Of a DNA stretch of 52,127 nt, positions 15,949 through 24,010 are shown in pieces. The stretch is from Pseudomonas viridiflava (GTDB lineage: Bacteria; Pseudomonadota; Gammaproteobacteria; Pseudomonadales; Pseudomonadaceae). A program made the translations under genes and the position numbers. The notes below the pieces were generated by a model that was not told the origin of the DNA, searched no databases, and saw nothing but the letters and a program-made list of their open reading frames with translations. The DNA lies in contig NZ_LKEH01000043.1 of assembly GCF_001642795.1 (NCBI RefSeq), forward strand, positions 45,647 to 97,773, written 5' to 3'. Numbering within the stretch: position 1 is the stretch's first letter; each line of letters opens with the position of its first letter.

Positions 15949-17526
15949 TCAATGGACTCGATGTCCGGAAGCCAGATGCATGACTTTTTCCTGAGTCGCT
16001 TCACTGCGCGGCAGGATCCCCATCATTTCGCCTTCGTGCATGACCATGACCCGGTCGCTCATGCCCAGCACTTCGGGCAATTCCGAGGAGATCATGATGA
16101 CCGCCATGCCTTCGCTGGCCAGAAAGGCGATCAGGCGGTAGATCTCGGCCTTGGCGCCCACGTCGATACCGCGGGTCGGCTCGTCGAGAATCAGAACTCT
16201 GGGGTTGGTCATCAGCCAGCGGGCCAGCAGCGCCTTCTGTTGATTGCCGCCGGACAGTGTGTCGATGCACTGCTCCAGCGACGGCGTCTTGACCCGCAGC
16301 TTCTTGCACATGTCTTCGCACAGCGCCCGCAAGGCCTTCTGTTTGACGAAGCCATTGCCTGCGTAGTTGGCCAGTACTGCCATTTCCATGTTTTCCATCA
16401 CTGAAAGGCAGGGAAACAGTCCGGTCAGTTTCCGATCCTCGGTCAGCAGCGCAAAACCCAGCCCAATGGCCTGATGAGGATCGCCGATGCGCACCGCTGC
16501 GCCATCGTAGTGAATTTCTCCACCGTCGCTGGGCGTGATGCCGAACAGGGTTTCCGCCACATTGGTGCGGCCCGAGCCCATCAGCCCCGCAATACCCAGA
16601 ATCTCACCGGCATGCAGATCGAAGGACACGTCCTTGAAAATGCCATCCAGGCGCAGATCACGCACCGACAGGAGCAGATCGCCGATCGGCTTTTCACGCT
16701 CTGGAAACAACTGGGTCAGCTCGCGACCGACCATCATCGAGATCAGGCTGTCGCCGTCCATGCTTTCGGCGCGCTGCAGACCGATGTAGCAACCATCACG
16801 AAACACTGCCACTTCGTCTGCAATCTCGAAGACTTCATTCATCTTGTGCGTTATGTAGATGATGCCTTTGCCCTGCGCACGCAGGTCGGAAATGATCGAG
16901 AACAGATGCGCGACTTCGGTTTCGGTAATGGCCGAGGTGGGCTCATCCATGATCAGTACATCGGAGTTATAGGAAACCGCCTTGGCAATCTCGACCATCT
17001 GCCGCTCGGCGATGCTCAGATTACCCACCAGCTCTTCCGGGTCCAGCTTGATGCGCAGGCGTTCGAGCAGTTCGGCGGTGCAGCGGAACATTTCCCGGTG
17101 GTCGATCATGTGCAGGCCGTTGAGCTGCTCACGGCCGATCCAGATGTTCTCCGCAATGCTCATGAACGGCATCAGGTTCAACTCCTGATGGATCATGGCA
17201 ATCCCGGACTGCAGTGCCGACAGCGGCGTGTCGAACGTGACGGGCTTGCCTCGCAGGCGAATTTCGCCTGCGTCGGGCTGATAGATACCGGCAATGATTT
17301 TCATCAGGGTCGATTTGCCGGCACCGTTCTCGCCCATCAGCGCCAGTACGCTGCCGGGACGGACCCGCAGTTGCACATCGTTGAGTGCAATGACGCCTGG
17401 AAAGCCTTTACTGATATTGCTGATTTCCAGCAGATAAGGCGGTTGGGCATTCAGGACATCGTGACCTGCACTACCGGAAGAATCGCGCTGGGCGGGCGTG
17501 GGGGTGGCAGTCGCTGAACCGGGCAT
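15949..17526 (-). CDS. iatA: Inositol ABC transporter, ATP-binding protein
   Basis: 525 residues with two ABC domains in tandem, as in RbsA/MglA. The first has Walker A GENGAGKST, signature LSIAERQMVEIAKA and Walker B VLIMDEPTSA. The second has the usual degenerate Walker A (GLMGSGRTNVAETLFG), signature LSGGNQQKALLARWL and VLILDEPTRGIDVGAK. It drives import through IatP. About 25 extra residues (MPGSATATPTPAQRDSSGSAG) precede the domain; the ATG at 17526 has GGAG nearby. A strong hairpin lies between it and ibpA. Confidence 0.92.
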   Translation of the reverse strand: MPGSATATPTPAQRDSSGSAGHDVLNAQPPYLLEISNISKGFPGVIALNDVQLRVRPGSVLALMGENGAGKSTLMKIIAGIYQPDAGEIRLRGKPVTFDTPLSALQSGIAMIHQELNLMPFMSIAENIWIGREQLNGLHMIDHREMFRCTAELLERLRIKLDPEELVGNLSIAERQMVEIAKAVSYNSDVLIMDEPTSAITETEVAHLFSIISDLRAQGKGIIYITHKMNEVFEIADEVAVFRDGCYIGLQRAESMDGDSLISMMVGRELTQLFPEREKPIGDLLLSVRDLRLDGIFKDVSFDLHAGEILGIAGLMGSGRTNVAETLFGITPSDGGEIHYDGAAVRIGDPHQAIGLGFALLTEDRKLTGLFPCLSVMENMEMAVLANYAGNGFVKQKALRALCEDMCKKLRVKTPSLEQCIDTLSGGNQQKALLARWLMTNPRVLILDEPTRGIDVGAKAEIYRLIAFLASEGMAVIMISSELPEVLGMSDRVMVMHEGEMMGILPRSEATQEKVMHLASGHRVH

Positions 17527-17546
17527 GGTGACAAGCTCCTCAAGCG

Positions 17547-17579
17547 ACAGGACCGGGGCGCAGGATCCGCCCCGCCTGT
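17547..17579 (-). other. Hairpin between ibpA and iatA
   Basis: CGGGGCG (17554-17560) pairs with CGCCCCG (17568-17574), seven-base loop, extended outwards by ACAGG/CCTGT across a two-base bulge. It has no T-run and sits 3' of the binding-protein gene. Such hairpins often protect the binding-protein message from decay, so that it is made in excess over the membrane subunits. Confidence 0.6.
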
Positions 17580-17588
17580 TGGCTGTTC

Positions 17589-18518
17589 TTATTTGAAGGT
17601 GACGACGTTTTCAGGCGTGATCAGGCGGTACGGAATGACTATGGTCTGAGACGCCAGGGTCTCCTTTTTCGCCAGCTTCACGGCTGCATCGATAGCGCCG
17701 TTGGCCTGACCCTTTGCATCCTGAAAGACCGAGACCGTCAGGTCACCCTTGGTGATCGCGTTGAGCCCGTCGGGCGTGCCGTCCACACCGGCCACGAAGA
17801 CCGAGCCCTGTTTCTTGCCAGCCTGCTTCAGGGCCATTGCGGCACCGATTGCCATTTCGTCGTTGTTGGCGAGCACAGCGTTGAAATCCCGGCCCTGGGT
17901 AATCCAGTCATTGGTCAGGTCCATGCCCTTCTGGCGCGACCAGATACCAGTCTGTTCCTGATCGATCTTGATGCCGGGGTATTTTTTCAGCACTTCCTTC
18001 ACGCCGTCGGTACGGCCTTTCGTGGAGTTGTTGGCCAGATCGCCCAGCAGAATCATCACGCTGCCCTTGCCGCCCATTTTCTCGGCGATGTACTGCATCT
18101 GCAGGCGCCCGGCCTCGACATCATCGGAGGTCACGGTGGCAACGCCTGCAGGCAGTTTGGGATCATCCGGGCGGCGGTTGACGTAGACCAGCGGGATGCC
18201 GGCCGCGACCGCAATCTTGGTGATTCTGGCGGTGGCGGCGGTGTCCACCGGGTTGACGATCAGGGCGTCGACTTTCTTGCCGATCAACTCCTGGACCTGA
18301 TCGAGCTGCTTGTTCACATCAGCCCGTGCATCGACGAACTGCAGCGACACGCCATCGGACATGGTCTTGGCCTTGGCGCTCATGTCTTCGCGCAGGTAGG
18401 TCAGCCAGGTGTCGTCGAACTGCGACATGGCCACGCCCACCTTGATGTCGGCCAGGGCGGCACCGCTGCCGAGCATCAGCGCGAGGGCCATTGCGGTGAA
18501 ACGAATCGGGGTCTTCAT
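17589..18518 (-). CDS. ibpA: Periplasmic inositol-binding protein
   Basis: 309 residues, Peripla_BP_4 family. A signal peptide (MKTPIRFTAMALALMLGSGAALA) ends at residue 23, and the mature protein starts DIKVGVAMSQFDDTWLTYL. Segments FVDARADVNKQLDQVQELI, VNRRPDDPK and FVAGVDGTPDGLNAI fit the two-lobed sugar-binding fold. The start at 18518 was chosen because the signal peptide begins there. GGAG at 18529-18532 is the ribosome-binding site and AACAACAACAA (18539-18549), an AAnAAnAA motif, lies just upstream. First full-length gene of the transport operon. It binds a sugar or polyol; inositol is inferred from the neighbours. Confidence 0.9.
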   Translation of the reverse strand: MKTPIRFTAMALALMLGSGAALADIKVGVAMSQFDDTWLTYLREDMSAKAKTMSDGVSLQFVDARADVNKQLDQVQELIGKKVDALIVNPVDTAATARITKIAVAAGIPLVYVNRRPDDPKLPAGVATVTSDDVEAGRLQMQYIAEKMGGKGSVMILLGDLANNSTKGRTDGVKEVLKKYPGIKIDQEQTGIWSRQKGMDLTNDWITQGRDFNAVLANNDEMAIGAAMALKQAGKKQGSVFVAGVDGTPDGLNAITKGDLTVSVFQDAKGQANGAIDAAVKLAKKETLASQTIVIPYRLITPENVVTFK

Positions 18519-18596
18519 GAAGGTCTGTCTCCAAATTCTTGTTGTTGTTCGGACTTGGTAACGACGTAGCGATGAAGCTATCAAGCAAGGGGTGAC

Positions 18597-18767
18597 TTAT
18601 CGGGGCAGGCGCACGCCGGTCGCGCCGGGAATGCAGAACAGCAACGCATCCTTGTGGCGCACACACATGCCGCTTGCAACGAGGGTCAGGAAGCGCTCCA
18701 TGAGCCGGAGCCAGAATGCAGGGGGTGCAGAACGCTTGGCGGGTACGCCAGAGGTGGGGGTTTTCAT
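18597..18767 (-). CDS. Possible 56-residue leader ORF of the transport operon
   Basis: ATG at 18767, stop at 18597-18599. The product begins MKTPTSGVPAKRSAPPAF, has an amphipathic or hydrophobic centre (WLRLMERFLTLVASGM) and ends RLPR. It lies between the operator-promoter and ibpA on the same strand and has the same 5' design as the real inositol genes: AACAAAAACAA at 18782-18792, then AGGT and ATG. The ribosome-binding site is weak and I recognise no family. It could be an unannotated small protein, a regulatory leader peptide or chance. Confidence 0.35.
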   Translation of the reverse strand: MKTPTSGVPAKRSAPPAFWLRLMERFLTLVASGMCVRHKDALLFCIPGATGVRLPR

Positions 18768-18862
18768 CGACAGTACCTATCTTGTTTTTGTTGGCTTGCT
18801 ACCTGTGACGTTCAGACATGTCTGACAGCCCAGAGGGTTCGATAGTCGGTAACCTGAAAACG

Positions 18863-18891
18863 ACTCTATTGGAAAATATTTTCCAATTCAA
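18863..18891 (-). promoter_or_regulatory. Promoter of the inositol transport operon with embedded repressor operator
   Basis: Reading the minus strand: TTGAAT (18886-18891), a 17-base spacer, and TAGAGT (18863-18868). The spacer is almost entirely the perfect 20-base palindrome ATTGGAAAATATTTTCCAAT (18868-18887). Its core TGGAA-N6-TTCCA matches the GGAA-N6-TTCC site described for rhizobial IolR, an RpiR-family repressor, and recurs at 29367-29382. Binding here would block RNA polymerase directly. Confidence 0.75.
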
Positions 18892-18944
18892 CTGATTTTA
18901 GAATTTATTCTGTTTTTTCTTTTGTCTGCCCGAGAATGCCAGAA

Positions 18945-18972
18945 AGCCCGACTCCCTGATGGGTGCCGGGCT
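18945..18972 (-). terminator. Terminator of the inositol catabolic operon
   Basis: AGCCCG (18945-18950) pairs with CGGGCT (18967-18972) with an inner CCC/GGG pairing. On the minus strand TTTCTGG follows. It lies 33 bases after the last catabolic gene and before the transport promoter on the same strand. Confidence 0.65.
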
Positions 18973-19004
18973 ATCCGTATGCATCTATTCATCCACTCAA
19001 AACG

Positions 19005-20024
19005 TTACAGAACCACGACGCGCCCCTCGCGTGAACTCAGACGTGCCGCATCCATGACCTGGGCCGACGCAACGGCGTCGTGCGGATCAACAGGAACCTG
19101 CGCCTGCCCGTGGACCGCGTCCTGCAACTGGCGATAAAACGCCAGCCAGCAGCCACGCTCGGAAGGCACTCGTTCACGATGATCGCCCTGCTCGAACCAG
19201 CCCCAGCGTCGATGTTCCTCGACGCCCCAGCGCTCGCCTTCGGAACGCGGCGTCAATCCGGCAAACGCGGCGTCTTCCTGACCGTCCAGCCCTTCGACGC
19301 TGTAACAGCCCTGTGAGCCGCTGACCCTGAAGCGCGGCCTCGGGGTGTTCTGCAGACAACTGCCGGAGAGGTGCGAAACCACACCATTGGCATGGGTCAG
19401 CGCGACGAAGAAGGTATGGTCCAGCTCACGTTCAGTGCCTGCGAACTGCAGCTCGGCGTACACCCGCTCTACCGGTCCGAAGAGCACCAGTGCCTGATCC
19501 ACCAAGTGACTGCCCAGATCGCGCAGCACCCCGCCGCCACTGGCCTTGCCCACCGAGCGCGGCGAATAACGTTCGATACTGGACTCGAAACGGCTGATCG
19601 TGCCCAGCACCTGGTTGTCGATCAGCTTGCGCACCGTCAGAAAGTCCGAATCCCAGCGTCGGTTCTGATAGACGCTGAGCAGCACGCCACGCCGTTCGGC
19701 GGCCTCTACCAGCTCGCGGGCCTGCGCGGCGTCGTTGGCGAACGGTTTATCGCTGACCACGTTCACACCCAGCTCGATGGCTTCCAGTATCAGCTCACGA
19801 CGTGATGCCAAGGGCGTGGAGATCACCACCATATCGACCCCGGCGTTTACCAGTTCAGCCAGCGTGTCGAAGGTGGCAACGCCGGGATGATCATTGGCCA
19901 CTTCCTGCCTGCGCTCGGGTGACCGGGTGACGACCCCCACGAACGACGCACCTGGCAAACTCGAAATCAGCGTGGCATGGAAGTAGCGTCCTCCCTTGCC
20001 GTAACCCACCAGTCCTGTTCGCAT
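19005..20024 (-). CDS. Gfo/Idh/MocA oxidoreductase, YvaA/IolW-like inosose reductase
   Basis: 339 residues. Rossmann motif GLVGYGKGGRYFH at the N-terminus, DKPFAND (the family's EKP-type motif) and VLLSVYQNRRWDSDFLTVRKLI, which is very close to the same segment in B. subtilis YvaA/IolW, the NADPH-dependent enzyme linking scyllo-inosose and scyllo-inositol. C-terminal domain from about residue 125. It probably lets the cell use or make scyllo-inositol. AGGAG precedes the ATG at 20024; a longer frame to 20063 lacks support. Last gene of the catabolic operon, separated from iolG by a hairpin, so its expression may be lower. Confidence 0.85.
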   Translation of the reverse strand: MRTGLVGYGKGGRYFHATLISSLPGASFVGVVTRSPERRQEVANDHPGVATFDTLAELVNAGVDMVVISTPLASRRELILEAIELGVNVVSDKPFANDAAQARELVEAAERRGVLLSVYQNRRWDSDFLTVRKLIDNQVLGTISRFESSIERYSPRSVGKASGGGVLRDLGSHLVDQALVLFGPVERVYAELQFAGTERELDHTFFVALTHANGVVSHLSGSCLQNTPRPRFRVSGSQGCYSVEGLDGQEDAAFAGLTPRSEGERWGVEEHRRWGWFEQGDHRERVPSERGCWLAFYRQLQDAVHGQAQVPVDPHDAVASAQVMDAARLSSREGRVVVL

Positions 20025-20065
20025 GGCATTCTCCTGTCCAGCAATCGCCTGGCAATGGTTCAAAA

Positions 20066-20090
20066 CAGGCGCCGCTGATAAAGCGGCGCC
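20066..20090 (-). terminator. Hairpin between iolG and the IolW-like gene
   Basis: GGCGCCGC (20068-20075) pairs perfectly with GCGGCGCC (20083-20090), seven-base loop. On the minus strand TGTTTTG follows. It may act as a partial terminator or a processing site inside the operon. Confidence 0.6.
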
Positions 20091-20107
20091 TTTGCGTCAG
20101 CCTCCGG

Positions 20108-21118
20108 TCAGTTGTAAAACACCGGACGTTGTTCCAGGCTGATCGGCACGATCGCCCCGCTGCCCTGCGCCTGGACGCAGGCATCGGCGGCGACGGCGGC
20201 GCAATAGCCATCCCAGGCCGAAGGGCCCGTGAGTGTGCCAGCAGTGACGCCATCAATGAAAGCCTGTAACTCGACGTCATAGGCGGCGATGAATCGGTCC
20301 TTCCAGTCCATCAGGATCGCGTTGGACAGTTTGGCCTCACTGCGCAACTGGACTTGCGACGGCTCGGGCAGTTTGGCAATGCCGGTTTCGCCGACCACTT
20401 CGCACTGAATGTCATAGCCATACTGGCAGTTGACGAAGACCTCGACGTCGATGCGCGTGCCACGCGCGGTTTCCAGCATCACAATCTGCGGGTCGCGCAT
20501 GTGAGCCAGTGCCTTGCTGGTCTTGCGCGGGAACACCACTTGCACCGAGACGTAATCGTCGTTGAGCAACCAGCGCAGCACGTCGAGTTCATGGATCAGC
20601 GTGTCGGTGATCGCCATGTCGGTCTTGTAGTTCTCGCCGACCCGCGGGTTGCGGTGCGCGCAGTGCAGCATCAACGGCTCGCCGATCTGGCCACTGTCGA
20701 TCACCGCCTTGAGGGCGCGGTAGCCATGATCGTAAGGCCGCATGAAACCGACCTGCACCAAACGCCTGCCCCCTGCGATTTCGGCTTCGACGATGTGTCG
20801 GCAACCTGCCGCCGTCACGGCCAGCGGCTTCTCGCAGAACACCGGCTTGCCCGCTGCAATGGCGGCCAGCACATATTCTTCGTGGGTTGCGCCCCATGAG
20901 CAGACCAGCACCGCTTCCACGTCGGGCGCGGCGATCAGCGCATGGCCATCGGCATACACCTCGGCACTGATGCCCAGGTCGCTGACCACTTTGGCGGCCT
21001 GCTCCAGATTGATGTCGGTGACGGCCACCACCTGGCTGCCGATCAAGGCCTTGCTGCAACGACGGATATGATCCTGACCGATTGCGCCTGTACCGATCAC
21101 ACCTAGTTTCAAAGTCAT
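20108..21118 (-). CDS. iolG: Inositol 2-dehydrogenase
   Basis: 336 residues, Gfo/Idh/MocA family. NAD-binding motif LGVIGTGAIGQDH, CEKPLAVT with the conserved Lys, HNPRVGENYKTD-like segment (HRNPRVGENY) and DTLIHELDVLRWLL with the catalytic Asp/His pattern of inositol dehydrogenases. It oxidises myo-inositol to 2-keto-myo-inositol with NAD+, the first step of the pathway. The start at 21118 (MTLKLGVIG) places the Rossmann fold correctly; the frame to 21163 adds 15 unlikely residues. AACAAGAACAA (21140-21150) lies upstream. Confidence 0.94.
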   Translation of the reverse strand: MTLKLGVIGTGAIGQDHIRRCSKALIGSQVVAVTDINLEQAAKVVSDLGISAEVYADGHALIAAPDVEAVLVCSWGATHEEYVLAAIAAGKPVFCEKPLAVTAAGCRHIVEAEIAGGRRLVQVGFMRPYDHGYRALKAVIDSGQIGEPLMLHCAHRNPRVGENYKTDMAITDTLIHELDVLRWLLNDDYVSVQVVFPRKTSKALAHMRDPQIVMLETARGTRIDVEVFVNCQYGYDIQCEVVGETGIAKLPEPSQVQLRSEAKLSNAILMDWKDRFIAAYDVELQAFIDGVTAGTLTGPSAWDGYCAAVAADACVQAQGSGAIVPISLEQRPVFYN

Positions 21119-21175
21119 TTCACTGTCCTGTATGAATGATTGTTCTTGTTTGAAGGTCTGCAAAAACGCTTTTGA

Positions 21176-23113
21176 TCAATACTGACGAGCCTTGGCCAGT
21201 TGCTGGTTGAGCTTTTCGTACACCTGGGCCGTGGTGCCGGTGGTCGAAACCTCGGCCACTCCGACCCGCCACCACGACAGGTATTTGTGAATCATGGTCT
21301 TGGGCAGGACCTTGATATCGATCAGGGTCGAGACGGTCTGAAGCTGCGCATCCGCCAGTGCTTCGAGCAATTGTTCAGCGGTACTGACCTTGTAGGTCTT
21401 GCAGCCATACGCCGCCGCGCTCATGGCAAAATCCACCGGCACGAAATCGCCGTCGAGCTGGCCGGTGTCTTCGTTGCGGAAGCGGAACTCGGTGCCGAAG
21501 CTGTTCATGCCGTGTTCCATCTGCAGGTTGTTGATGCAGCCGAACGTCATGTTATCGAGCAGCACAATGTTGATCTTGCGCCGCTCCTGGATCGAGGTGG
21601 CCAGCTCGGAGTGCAGCATCATGTAAGAGCCGTCCCCCACTAGCGCGAACACCTCCCGCTGCGGCTGGGCGAGCTTCACGCCCAGCGCAGCGTTGACCTC
21701 GTAGCCCATGCACGAATAACCGTACTCGACGTGATAGGTATCGACGCCGGTGCTGCGCCAGGCACGCTGCAAGTCCCCGGGCAGGCTGCCCGCTGCGGCG
21801 ACGATCACCGCATCGGCTGGCAGGTTCTGATTGAGAATGCCCAGCACGCGGCTCTGGGTCAGGCACGAGCCGGTCAGCTCGATGAAAACGCGCAGCACGG
21901 CCGGATCCATGTGGTCGTTGATTTCCGGTACGAAACCCTCGGGCTGATATTCCACGGCATACACGCGGTCGACTTCGGCATCCAGTTCGGCCCTGGCCGC
22001 TCGTGGTGCGTCGCCCCAGGCAGCCCGGTAGTCGCGGCTTTCCAGCTGTCCGGTCAGCGCCTGCAAGGCCACCTGCGCATCAGCCAGCACTTGCACACCG
22101 TCCAGTTTCTGCACATCGAAGGCGCCGACGTTGAGGTTGAGGAATTGCACATCCGGGTTCTGGAACAGCCACTTGGACGCGGTGGTGAAATCGCTGTAGC
22201 GGGTGCCGACGCCGATGATCAGGTCCGCTTCCTTTGCCAGCCGATTGGCCGCGATGGTACCGGTTTCACCGATGCCGCCCATGTTCAATGGGTGCGCCGA
22301 GACGATGGCGCTCTTGCCCGCCTGGGTTTCAGCGAAGGGAATACCGAAGCGTTCGGCAAAAGCCTGCAGGGCCTGCGCAGCCCCGGAATAGCGCACGCCC
22401 CCGCCGCATATAAGCAGCGGCTTGCGCTTGCCGACGAGCAACGCCAGCGCGTCGTCGAGCATTGCCTGGCTGGGCGGTCGACGGTCGATGCGGTGCACGC
22501 GTTTCTGCAGAAAGCTGTCTGGGTAATCCCAGGCTTCGGCCTGTACATCCTGTGGCAGTGACAGCGTCACGGCGCCGGTGTCGGCCGGATCGGTCAGCAC
22601 GCGCATGGCATTGAGCGCTGCGCTCATCAGTTGCTCGGGACGGTTGATGCGGTCCCAGTATTTGCTCACGGCCTTGAACGCATCATTGGTGCTGATGCTC
22701 AGGTCATGAAACTGCTCAATCTGTTGCAGCACCGGGTCCGGCTGGCGGCTGGCGTACACATCACCGGGCAGCAGCAACAACGGAATACGGTTGGCCGAAG
22801 CCGTGGCCGCTGCCGTAATCATATTCGCCGCACCCGGCCCCACCGACGAGGTGCAGGCGTAGATCCTGCGACGCAGGTGTTGCTTGGCAAAGCCGATCGC
22901 CGCATGGCACATGCCCTGCTCATTACGGCCCTGATGGACCACCAGCTCGCCGCTGTCCTGTTCCAGTGCCTGGCCCAGGCCCAGCACATTGCCGTGACCA
23001 AAGATGGTGAATATGCCAGCGACGAATTTGCTCTGCACGCCGTCGATTTCGACGTACTGGTTATCAAGAAACTTCACCAGAGCCTGAGCCATGGTCAGTC
23101 GGGTAGTACTCAT
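21176..23113 (-). CDS. iolD: 3D-(3,5/4)-trihydroxycyclohexane-1,2-dione hydrolase
   Basis: 645 residues, a thiamine-diphosphate enzyme of the acetolactate-synthase fold. N-terminal pyrimidine-binding domain with GHGNVLGLGQ and the Glu-containing HQGRNEQGMCHAAIGFAK, a central domain with NVGAFDVQKLDG, and a C-terminal TPP-binding motif GDGSYMMLHSEL...NMTFGCINN. It opens the inositol ring to 5-deoxy-glucuronate. Length is normal. AACAACAACAA (23123-23133) precedes the ribosome-binding region. It lies 57 bases before iolG. Confidence 0.95.
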   Translation of the reverse strand: MSTTRLTMAQALVKFLDNQYVEIDGVQSKFVAGIFTIFGHGNVLGLGQALEQDSGELVVHQGRNEQGMCHAAIGFAKQHLRRRIYACTSSVGPGAANMITAAATASANRIPLLLLPGDVYASRQPDPVLQQIEQFHDLSISTNDAFKAVSKYWDRINRPEQLMSAALNAMRVLTDPADTGAVTLSLPQDVQAEAWDYPDSFLQKRVHRIDRRPPSQAMLDDALALLVGKRKPLLICGGGVRYSGAAQALQAFAERFGIPFAETQAGKSAIVSAHPLNMGGIGETGTIAANRLAKEADLIIGVGTRYSDFTTASKWLFQNPDVQFLNLNVGAFDVQKLDGVQVLADAQVALQALTGQLESRDYRAAWGDAPRAARAELDAEVDRVYAVEYQPEGFVPEINDHMDPAVLRVFIELTGSCLTQSRVLGILNQNLPADAVIVAAAGSLPGDLQRAWRSTGVDTYHVEYGYSCMGYEVNAALGVKLAQPQREVFALVGDGSYMMLHSELATSIQERRKINIVLLDNMTFGCINNLQMEHGMNSFGTEFRFRNEDTGQLDGDFVPVDFAMSAAAYGCKTYKVSTAEQLLEALADAQLQTVSTLIDIKVLPKTMIHKYLSWWRVGVAEVSTTGTTAQVYEKLNQQLAKARQY

Positions 23114-23150
23114 GCTCGCACCTTGTTGTTGTTTGAGGTGGAAGGTGTTT

Positions 23151-23978
23151 TCAGCCCGCCGCTACAGCGCGAGACAGGTGGCCCATGCTTGCCGACATTG
23201 CCTGAGAGATGTCGTCCAGCGCATGCACGCTCTCGGCAAAGGGCTCGAAGGACAGGTAACCGGTATAGCCGCCACCCAGCAGGCGTTCTATCTGTGAAGC
23301 GTTGCCAAGAATGTCCGCCTCGCCCACCAGCACCCGATGCCCGTCGCGAATGCTGTTGAGCGGTGCATCTGCGTCTTCGACGCCGGAGATGTGCACCAGC
23401 CCGGTCAGCTCCGGAAACAGCTCGACCTCGCCCGCCAGATGGTGGTGAAAGGTGTCGTGAACCAGACGAAACACATCCAGCCCGCCCACCTGTTTGATCG
23501 CATCGACCGCCTGACGCTTGAGGCGCAACGAGCACTCCTCGAACCCCAGCGGCTCGACGAAACCCAGAAGACCATGCTCGCGCAGGATCGGCGCCAGCGC
23601 CGTCAAGGCGGTGCGCAGGGCCGACGCACGTTGTGCGGCATTGCGCGGGTCGGCACGGTCGTTGAGTGGACACAGCACCAGCCCCTCGGCACCACAGTCA
23701 CGGGCGTACTGCGCCAGCTTCGTCACCTGGGCATGGCGCTCGTCGTTCCAGACGTCGAACGGATACAGCGCATTGATCGACAGGACACGCACACCTTTTG
23801 CGGCGCACTGCTCACGCACCACCTGTGGTGGCGTGCCGTCCTCGATCTCGATGCCCTTCAGGTCATTGCGGATTTCGATGGCATCGGCCCCGAGGCTGAC
23901 CGCCATATCCAGAAAATCAACCAGAGACAGACGCGGTGCGACCATTCGGTTGAGGGCAAAACGCAGGGGTTGGCTCAT
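23151..23978 (-). CDS. iolI: TIM-barrel inosose isomerase
   Basis: 275 residues of the AP-endonuclease-2/xylose-isomerase-like TIM barrel family. Metal-site-like residues sit in GFVEPLGFEECS, RLVHDTFHHHLAG, LVHISGVED and YLSFEPFAES (Glu, Asp/His, His, Glu along the barrel). By context it is IolI, which interconverts inosose isomers. The motif AACAAAAACAA (23978-23988) fills the space between GGAG (23989-23992) and the ATG. The iolI name is by family and position; another sugar isomerase is possible. Confidence 0.83.
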   Translation of the reverse strand: MSQPLRFALNRMVAPRLSLVDFLDMAVSLGADAIEIRNDLKGIEIEDGTPPQVVREQCAAKGVRVLSINALYPFDVWNDERHAQVTKLAQYARDCGAEGLVLCPLNDRADPRNAAQRASALRTALTALAPILREHGLLGFVEPLGFEECSLRLKRQAVDAIKQVGGLDVFRLVHDTFHHHLAGEVELFPELTGLVHISGVEDADAPLNSIRDGHRVLVGEADILGNASQIERLLGGGYTGYLSFEPFAESVHALDDISQAMSASMGHLSRAVAAG

Positions 23979-24010
23979 TGTTTTTGTTCTCCACTTCCCG
24001 TTGAAGAAAA

